Of a stretch of DNA of 64,000 bases, positions 59,010 to 64,000 are shown piece after piece (within the stretch, counting starts at the first letter, position 1; each line of letters starts with the position of its first letter). The translations under genes were made by a program, and so were the position numbers. This stretch comes from Oscillospiraceae bacterium (lineage in GTDB: Bacteria; Bacillota; Clostridia; Oscillospirales; Oscillospiraceae): positions 62,001 through 126,000 of the forward strand of contig SVLI01000006.1 in assembly GCA_015068035.1 (NCBI GenBank), given 5' to 3'. Below the pieces are notes generated by a model. The model saw only the letters and a program-made list of their open reading frames with translations, was not told the origin of the DNA and ran no database searches.

Positions 59010-59522
59010 TTACAGCGTGATGACCAGCTCTTCCTCGCTGCGGCACACGGCGTGCTTTTCGGAAGCTTCAGCGTCCGCTGCGGGGTAACCGAGGGGCATC
59101 AGCGCGGTGGGCACGATGTTCTCCGGCAGAGCAAAGACCTCCGAAAGCTTGGCGGAATCGAAGAACATGACCCAGGTGGTGCCGAGGCCGAGCTCGGCCG
59201 CCTGCAGCATCATGTGCGTGGCAACGATGCTCGCGTCAATGTCGCCGCTGGATTTTCCGTCAAAAGAACGCTTCCAGCAGGTGTTTGTGTCGTGGCAGAT
59301 CATCAGCATGATGGGCGCGCCGAAGTGACAGGGGGTGCAGTCGCGCACCTTCTCCATGGCCTCTTCACTTTTGATTACGTAGATTTTCTGGGGCTGGAAA
59401 TTGACCGCTGTCGGCGCGAGATGTCCGGCCTTGAGCACCTTGGCAAGCACCTCGTCTTCAACGGGCCTGGGGTCAAACTTGCGGACGGAATAGCGGTCCG
59501 CTGCGAGTTTCAGAAACTCCAT
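59010..59522 (-). CDS. Nitroreductase-family FMN oxidoreductase
   Basis: A 170-residue protein starting MEFLKLAADRYSVRKF, where R-x-S-x-R-x-F binds FMN phosphate. APTAVNFQPQKIYV and AAELGLGTTWVMFFD (the glycine-rich FMN segment) follow. It is short for the family (~200), typical of compact clostridial members, and the substrate cannot be predicted. GGGAGGG lies 7 bases before the ATG. It converges with the YpsA-like gene at a shared terminator. Confidence 0.9.
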   Translation of the reverse strand: MEFLKLAADRYSVRKFDPRPVEDEVLAKVLKAGHLAPTAVNFQPQKIYVIKSEEAMEKVRDCTPCHFGAPIMLMICHDTNTCWKRSFDGKSSGDIDASIVATHMMLQAAELGLGTTWVMFFDSAKLSEVFALPENIVPTALMPLGYPAADAEASEKHAVCRSEEELVITL

Positions 59523-59614
59523 CGAAATACCCTCCCTGTATTGTTTGTGTTGCTTCCATTAAACCACGGCCGGAGGGGTTTGTAAACAGCGCCTTGCGCG
59601 TGCTTTACCTTTGC

Positions 59615-59643
59615 TTGACACGGCCCTGCCGATGGACTAAAAT
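59615..59643 (+). promoter_or_regulatory. Strong promoter of the RNA methyltransferase gene
   Basis: Consensus -35 TTGACA (59615-59620) and -10 TAAAAT (59638-59643), 17-base spacer. Confidence 0.8.
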
Positions 59644-59728
59644 CGGGAAAAGGGAAATGCTGTGCGCCGCGGCGCTTTGCCTGCTGCGGCGTTTTGTTTG
59701 CCTTAACACAGAAACAGGAAGTGTAGCT

Positions 59729-60550
59729 ATGGCCATTGTCAGAGAGATTACGGATTTTTCCGCACCGGAACTGGATGTCTATGCCCGGCTGACGGAAAAT
59801 CAGCTCGTCAACCGCGCCGACCCCGCAAACGGACTTTTCATTGCCGAAAGTCCGCTGGTGATTGGCAGGGCGCTGGACGCGGGGTTCGAGCCCGTGTCTT
59901 TCCTGATGGAGAGCCGCCACGTTGAAGGGAAGGCCGCCGAGATCCTCGCGCGCTGCCGGGCGGATATACCCGTCTATGCCGCGGAGCTGGAGGTGCTCAC
60001 GCAGCTCACGGGCTTTCATCTGACACGCGGTATGCTCTGCGCCATGCGCCGTCCGCTCTTGCCCTCTGCAAAAGAGGTCTGCACCGGCGCACGGCGGATT
60101 GCCGTGCTGGAAAACGTTGTAAATCCGACGAATCTGGGCGCCATCTTTCGTTCCGCCGCAGCTTTGGGTATGGACGCGGTGCTGCTCACGAGCGCCGGGA
60201 GCGACCCGTTTTATCGCCGTGCGCTGCGCGTGAGTATGGGCACGGTTTTTCAGGTTCCCTGGGCCTATCTGCCGGAGGATGAGCCATGGACAGAGCTGCT
60301 GCATACCCTCGGTTTTCAGACCGCGGCCATGGCGCTGCGGGAGGATGCCATGGAGCTTTCGGATGCCCGACTGGCGGGAATTGATAAGCTTGCGCTTGTG
60401 CTCGGCACGGAGGGGGACGGCCTGAAACCGGAAACGGTTGCGCACTGCGATTACACCGTGCGCATCCCCATGTCGCACGGCGTGGATTCCCTCAACGTCG
60501 CCGCTGCGAGTGCGGTGGCGTTTTACCAGCTTGGCACGCTGCACAGATAA
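59729..60550 (+). CDS. SpoU/TrmH-family RNA 2'-O-methyltransferase
   Basis: A 273-residue SPOUT methyltransferase. The three SpoU motifs are in order: VVNPTNLGAIFRSA (motif 1), LVLGTEGDGL (motif 2) and IPMSHGVDSLNVAAA (motif 3, SAM-binding knot). The N-terminal ~110 residues are an RNA-binding substrate domain (NGLFIAESPLVIGRAL). It methylates a ribose in rRNA or tRNA; the target is unknown. ATG 59729 has ACAGGAAG upstream. The open frame before it begins upstream of the promoter and is not used. Confidence 0.92.
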   Translation: MAIVREITDFSAPELDVYARLTENQLVNRADPANGLFIAESPLVIGRALDAGFEPVSFLMESRHVEGKAAEILARCRADIPVYAAELEVLTQLTGFHLTRGMLCAMRRPLLPSAKEVCTGARRIAVLENVVNPTNLGAIFRSAAALGMDAVLLTSAGSDPFYRRALRVSMGTVFQVPWAYLPEDEPWTELLHTLGFQTAAMALREDAMELSDARLAGIDKLALVLGTEGDGLKPETVAHCDYTVRIPMSHGVDSLNVAAASAVAFYQLGTLHR

Positions 60551-60555
60551 AAAAT

Positions 60556-60590
60556 AAAGGCGAAGGGACGGAAGCCCCTTCGCCTTTTTT
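60556..60590 (+). terminator. Intrinsic terminator of the methyltransferase gene
   Basis: AAAGGCGAAGGG with its complement, a short loop and TTTTTT. It overlaps the end of the gene by a few bases of spacing only. Confidence 0.92.
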
Positions 60591-60717
60591 GGAATGACGG
60601 AAGCTGTGCGGGATGTTGCTGTCCGTATGAAGCGGACGTCTGCCCGCGAGGGAGATTTTTTCTGTCGGGAAAAGGCAGATTTTTTTCGATCAGGACGAAC
60701 ATTCTGCAGCAGACTAC

Positions 60718-60747
60718 TTGAAAGAATGGACATATATCTGTTATAAT
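60718..60747 (+). promoter_or_regulatory. Promoter of the cofE-pyrC-carB region
   Basis: -35 TTGAAA (60718-60723) and consensus -10 TATAAT (60742-60747), 18-base spacer. A leader of about 200 bases follows to 60955; it is GC-rich with several short inverted repeats but has no recognised riboswitch or PyrR box. No gene is seen in 60591-60955. Confidence 0.75.
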
Positions 60748-60955
60748 AGTGCGGAGTTTCCAAATTGAGTTCTCCATATGCATTTCCGTCTGCCGGGAGC
60801 GGGTGCGCGCTTGCTCCGATAAGCGGAAGTTGCGGCGCAAGGACATCTCCGGCAGAGCCGGATTTTCCGGTTGCCGGAACGCCTGTGACCGTCGTGAGCC
60901 TGTCTCGCTGACCCCGGCGGAGCGGAAATAAATTATCAAAGGATAGTGTATTGAT

Positions 60956-62158
60956 ATGAGTAACCAAGAACGCAAAGTAGGCACCGTTTCCCGGGGCATC
61001 CGCTGCCCCATCATCCGGGAGGGGGATGACCTGGCGAGCATCGTAACCACCAGCGTGCTGGAAGCGGCGGAAAGCGAAGGTTTTGCGCTGCGTGACCGCG
61101 ATGTGATTGCGATTACGGAATCCATCGTCGCGCGCTCCCAAGGCAACTACGCCTCCGTTGCAGACATTGCCGCCGACGTCCGGGAAAAGCTGGGCGGCGG
61201 CACCATCGGTGTCATGTTCCCCATTTTGTCCCGCAACCGCTTTGCCATTTGCCTGCGCGGTATTGCCATGGGCGCGAAAAAGGTGGTTCTGATGCTCAGT
61301 TATCCCTCCGACGAGGTGGGCAACGAGCTGGTCAGCCTGGACAAGCTGGACGAGGCCGGTGTGAACCCCTATTCGGACGTGCTGACGCTGGACCGCTACC
61401 GTGAGCTCTTCGGCGTGAACCGCCACGAATTCACCGGCGTGGACTATGTTGAATACTACGGCAACATCATTCGCGAGGCTGGGGCAGAGGCGGAGATCAT
61501 CTTTGCCAACCGTCCGGAGGCCATGCTGCGCTATGCAGACCATATCCTGACCTGTGACATCCATACCCGCGCACGCACCAAGCGCCTGCTGCTCTCCGGC
61601 GGTGCGAAGGTCGTCTGCGGTCTGGACGATATTATGACGGCCTCCGTCAACGGAAGCGGCTTCAATGTACGCTACGGTCTGCTGGGCTCCAACAAGTCCA
61701 CGGAGGATAAGATCAAGCTCTTCCCCCGGGAGTGCAAGGATCTGGTGCTGGAGATTCAGGCGCGGATTCTGAACGCTACCGGAAAACACGTGGAGGTCAT
61801 GGTCTACGGTGACGGTGCTTTCAAGGATCCCCAGGGCAAGATCTGGGAGCTGGCCGACCCCGTGGTTTCGCCTGCTTATACGGACGGCCTTGTGGGCACG
61901 CCCAATGAGCTCAAGCTCAAATATCTTGCGGACAATGACTTCAAGGATCTTTCGGGCGAGGCACTCAAACAGGCCATCTCGGACAGCATCCGCAAAAAAG
62001 AGGATAACCTTGTGGGCAACATGGTGTCCCAGGGCACCACGCCGCGCCAGCTGACCGACCTGATCGGCTCGCTCTGCGATTTGACCAGCGGCTCCGGCGA
62101 CAAGGGTACCCCGGTTGTGCTGGTGCAGGGTTATTTCGACAACTACACCAACGCGTAA
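60956..62158 (+). CDS. CofE-like F420-0:gamma-glutamyl ligase family protein
   Basis: A 400-residue protein. The N-terminal ~250 residues follow the CofE fold: GIRCPIIREGDDL, RDVIAITESIVARSQGNY and AICLRGIAMGAKK. In methanogens and actinobacteria CofE adds glutamates to coenzyme F420, but clostridia are not known to make F420, so another glutamyl acceptor (folate or a peptide) is likely. The C-terminal ~150 residues (YGDGAFKDPQGKIWEL, GTPNELKLKYL) extend beyond the usual ~250-residue CofE. It has a leader of ~200 bases and AAAGGAT 11 bases before the ATG. pyrC follows 268 bases later on the same strand. The link to pyrimidine synthesis is only positional. Confidence 0.82.
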   Translation: MSNQERKVGTVSRGIRCPIIREGDDLASIVTTSVLEAAESEGFALRDRDVIAITESIVARSQGNYASVADIAADVREKLGGGTIGVMFPILSRNRFAICLRGIAMGAKKVVLMLSYPSDEVGNELVSLDKLDEAGVNPYSDVLTLDRYRELFGVNRHEFTGVDYVEYYGNIIREAGAEAEIIFANRPEAMLRYADHILTCDIHTRARTKRLLLSGGAKVVCGLDDIMTASVNGSGFNVRYGLLGSNKSTEDKIKLFPRECKDLVLEIQARILNATGKHVEVMVYGDGAFKDPQGKIWELADPVVSPAYTDGLVGTPNELKLKYLADNDFKDLSGEALKQAISDSIRKKEDNLVGNMVSQGTTPRQLTDLIGSLCDLTSGSGDKGTPVVLVQGYFDNYTNA

Positions 62159-62219
62159 AAACAGAGGCAGCGCGGCGGAATCCGTCTTTTCGGAAAAAGC
62201 CGGCTGCTGCATGCCGAAG

Positions 62220-62249
62220 TTCCGGCTGATTTTATGAAATCATCCGGAA
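62220..62249 (+). promoter_or_regulatory. Long hairpin in the cofE-pyrC gap
   Basis: TTCCGG-C-TGATTT-TATG-AAATCA-T-CCGGAA, a 12-base-pair stem with one mismatch and a 4-base loop, without a T-run. It may be part of an attenuator. Confidence 0.5.
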
Positions 62250-62360
62250 CTTCCGGATATCTTCCGCAGCGGGACAAAGTCACCTGCGCGGGGCAAAATG
62301 CGCCGGAAATCAAAGGGGCTTTCCGAAACGCGGGAGGTAGACGGATCCCGGCGAAGAAAA

Positions 62361-62382
62361 AACATCCGCATCTGCGGATGTT
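62361..62382 (+). promoter_or_regulatory. Hairpin about 45 bases before pyrC
   Basis: AACATCCGCA-TC-TGCGGATGTT, perfect 10-base-pair stem, followed by ACAGAATATTTTC. A weak terminator-like site that could act in attenuation of pyrC. Confidence 0.45.
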
Positions 62383-62426
62383 ACAGAATATTTTCGGCAA
62401 ATGAGAGAAAGAGAGGCGCGAACGAC

Positions 62427-63626
62427 ATGGAGAAAAACGTAAAAACCGTCATGACCGACGCCGCCTCCTTTGCCCTGGCAGAGGCTTATTTGCAGTCCCA
62501 TGATCTCATGCTGCCCGCGGGCGAATATACGGTGTTTCCCGGTTTCTGTGATGTGCATGTGCACTTCCGCGAGCCGGGTTTTTCTTATAAGGGTACGGTC
62601 CGCAGTGGCTCCCGCGCCGCGGCGCGGGGTGGGTACACTGCAGTGTGCACCATGCCGAACCTGTCCCCGGTGCCGGACTCTGCTGAGAATATGCAGCGGC
62701 AGCTCGATATTATAAGCCGGGACGCTGCCATCGCGGCCTATCCCTATGCCGCCATCACGGTCGGCGAGCTCGGAGAGCAGCTTTCGGATATGGAAAACCT
62801 GGCTGCAAAGTGCATCGCCTTTTCCGATGACGGCCGCGGCGTTCAGGAAGAAGAGATGATGGAGCGCGCCATGCGCAAAGCCAAAAGTCTCGGTAAAATG
62901 ATCGTGGCGCACTGTGAGGTCAATGATCTGCTGCACGGCGGCTATATCCACGACGGCGCCTATGCGCGTGCCCACGGGCACCGCGGCATCTGTTCGGAAA
63001 GCGAATGGCGGCAGGTGGAGCGGGATCTGCGTCTTGCAGCGGATACCGGCTGCAAATACCATGTCTGCCACATCTCCACGAAGGAGAGCGTCGCCCTCAT
63101 CCGGGAAGCGAAAAGCGCGGGCGTGGATGTGACGTGCGAGACAGCGCCGCACTATCTCACGCTGGACGATGGCTGTCTGCAGGAAGACGGGCGCTTCAAA
63201 ATGAACCCGCCGCTGCGCTCGGCGGCGGACCGGGAGGCTTTGCTGGAGGGCGTGCTGGACGGAACGGTTGACATGATTGCAACCGACCATGCCCCCCACA
63301 GCGTGCAGGAAAAAGCACAGGGGCTTGAGAAAAGCCCGTTTGGCATCGTGGGGCTGGAAACGGCTTTGCCTGTGCTGTACACCCGGCTGGTAAAGTCCGG
63401 CGTTTTGTCCATGCAGCGGCTTTTGGAACTGCTGGTCTATGCGCCGCGCCGCCGTTTCGGCATTCCGGAGGACAGAAGCTTTTCCCTCTGGCGGCTGGAT
63501 GAGGCGTTTACCGTCCAGCCGGACGCGTTCCTTTCCCTTGGGCGGGCAACGCCCTACGCGGGGGAGCGTCTGCTCGGCGTGAATTACCTTACGGTCTTGA
63601 ACGGAAAGGCCGTTTATGAGAGATAA
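62427..63626 (+). CDS. pyrC: Dihydroorotase
   Basis: A 399-residue amidohydrolase that closes carbamoyl-aspartate to dihydroorotate in pyrimidine synthesis. The zinc motif is FPGFCDVHVHFREPGF; HCEVNDL, KYHVCHISTKES and MIATDHAPHS give the remaining metal and catalytic residues. It fits the bacterial type I (PyrC of Gram-positives, ~430 residues), slightly short at the N-terminus. ATG 62427 has GAGAGG 10 bases upstream. The long open frame before it contains the hairpins and is not used. carB follows after 33 bases. Confidence 0.93.
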   Translation: MEKNVKTVMTDAASFALAEAYLQSHDLMLPAGEYTVFPGFCDVHVHFREPGFSYKGTVRSGSRAAARGGYTAVCTMPNLSPVPDSAENMQRQLDIISRDAAIAAYPYAAITVGELGEQLSDMENLAAKCIAFSDDGRGVQEEEMMERAMRKAKSLGKMIVAHCEVNDLLHGGYIHDGAYARAHGHRGICSESEWRQVERDLRLAADTGCKYHVCHISTKESVALIREAKSAGVDVTCETAPHYLTLDDGCLQEDGRFKMNPPLRSAADREALLEGVLDGTVDMIATDHAPHSVQEKAQGLEKSPFGIVGLETALPVLYTRLVKSGVLSMQRLLELLVYAPRRRFGIPEDRSFSLWRLDEAFTVQPDAFLSLGRATPYAGERLLGVNYLTVLNGKAVYER

Positions 63627-63659
63627 AAACTTTATTGAGATATATTTCGGGAGGCTATT

Positions 63660-64000
63660 ATGGCAAAGAGAACGGATCTGAAAAAAATACTGATCATCGG
63701 CTCCGGTCCCATCGTGATCGGTCAGGCTGCGGAATTTGACTACGCCGGAACGCAGGCATGCCTGGCGCTGAAGGAAGAGGGCTATGAGGTGGTGCTGGTC
63801 AACTCCAACCCTGCCACCATCATGACCGATACCACCATTGCCGACAAGGTGTATATGGAGCCTCTGACGCTGGAATACATGGCTAAAATCCTGCGCTACG
63901 AGCGGCCGGATGCCATTCTGCCCGGCATCGGCGGACAGACGGGTCTGAATCTGGCCATGCAGCTGGAAAAGAAGGGCGTTTTGCGTGAATGCCGCGTGGA
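63660..64000 (+). CDS. carB: Carbamoyl phosphate synthase large subunit (5' part; gene runs off the window)
   Basis: The first 113 codons of car[41 protein letters not shown] and [19 protein letters not shown] are the strongly conserved start of the first ATP-grasp half. The full protein should be ~1070 residues. CGGGAGGC lies 6 bases before ATG 63660. It supplies carbamoyl phosphate to the pyrimidine pathway started here with pyrC. carA is not upstream in this window, so the small subunit lies elsewhere or further down. Confidence 0.96.
   Translation, partial: MAKRTDLKKILIIGSGPIVIGQAAEFDYAGTQACLALKEEGYEVVLVNSNPATIMTDTTIADKVYMEPLTLEYMAKILRYERPDAILPGIGGQTGLNLAMQLEKKGVLRECRV

Noticed and set aside
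59510-62212. Open frame of 900 codons opposite the methyltransferase and CofE-like genes
   Set aside because: It runs through two promoters and a terminator and has no known motifs.

Overview
The window reads as the chromosome of an anaerobic, spore-forming, Gram-positive gut clostridium with fairly high GC, most like the Oscillospiraceae. This taxon call is an inference. It rests on strong AGGAGG-type ribosome binding sites with some GTG and TTG starts, a spoVAC gene and a PdaB-like deacetylase, a sortase-anchored wall protein, a crotonase-hbd-bcd-etfBA operon, and several glycyl radical enzymes. No rRNA, tRNA, CRISPR array, prophage or complete insertion sequence was seen. All three glycyl radical enzymes keep both radical residues, so they look active.

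Layout. 1-2 kb: the end of an unrecognised gene and a GT2-GtrA glycosyltransferase. 2-28 kb: an anaerobic metabolism region. It holds an OYE-type ene-reductase divergent from glycyl radical enzyme 1 (GRE1), a MoaF-like protein, the leftward crt-hbd-bcd-etfB-etfA operon, an MFS exporter with a membrane-anchored nuclease, GRE2 divergent from activase 1 plus a MaoC hydratase, a flavodoxin-fold reductase divergent from a YczE-type membrane protein, activase 2 divergent from GRE3, a SanA/YdcF-like protein and a fumarate-reductase-like flavoprotein. 28-40 kb: a free-standing pyruvate kinase C-terminal domain, a 5'-nucleotidase-like enzyme and a 2956-residue surface protein. 40-42.5 kb: an AT-richer island with a REP-associated transposase (RAYT), its palindromes, and a duplicated 3' end of spoVAC. 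42.5-57 kb: a TetM/EF-G-like GTPase fused to a Rae1/YacP-type NYN nuclease, a 55-residue protein, a 2437-residue cyclic beta-glucan synthase-like protein, two M16 peptidase-family proteins, Lgt and a small helical protein. 57-64 kb: an FMN riboswitch with a RibU-like transporter, a YpsA-like protein, a nitroreductase, a SpoU-type methyltransferase, a CofE-like ligase, pyrC and the start of carB.

How the parts may work together. The 2-28 kb region looks like a fermentation module in which radical enzymes cleave, dehydrate or decarboxylate unknown substrates. Flavin ene-reductases and the Bcd-Etf complex could then use the unsaturated products as electron sinks. None of the three radical enzymes has the KTEGWHD stretch I associate with diol, choline and hydroxyproline eliminases, so their substrates are open.

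The most unusual items are the three-GRE region, the translation GTPase-nuclease fusion, the RAYT gene carrying its own REP palindromes inside its coding sequence beside a broken spoVAC copy, and a cyclic glucan synthase in a clostridium. Promoter and terminator calls were read by eye. Most promoters have -35 and -10 hexamers 16-18 bases apart.
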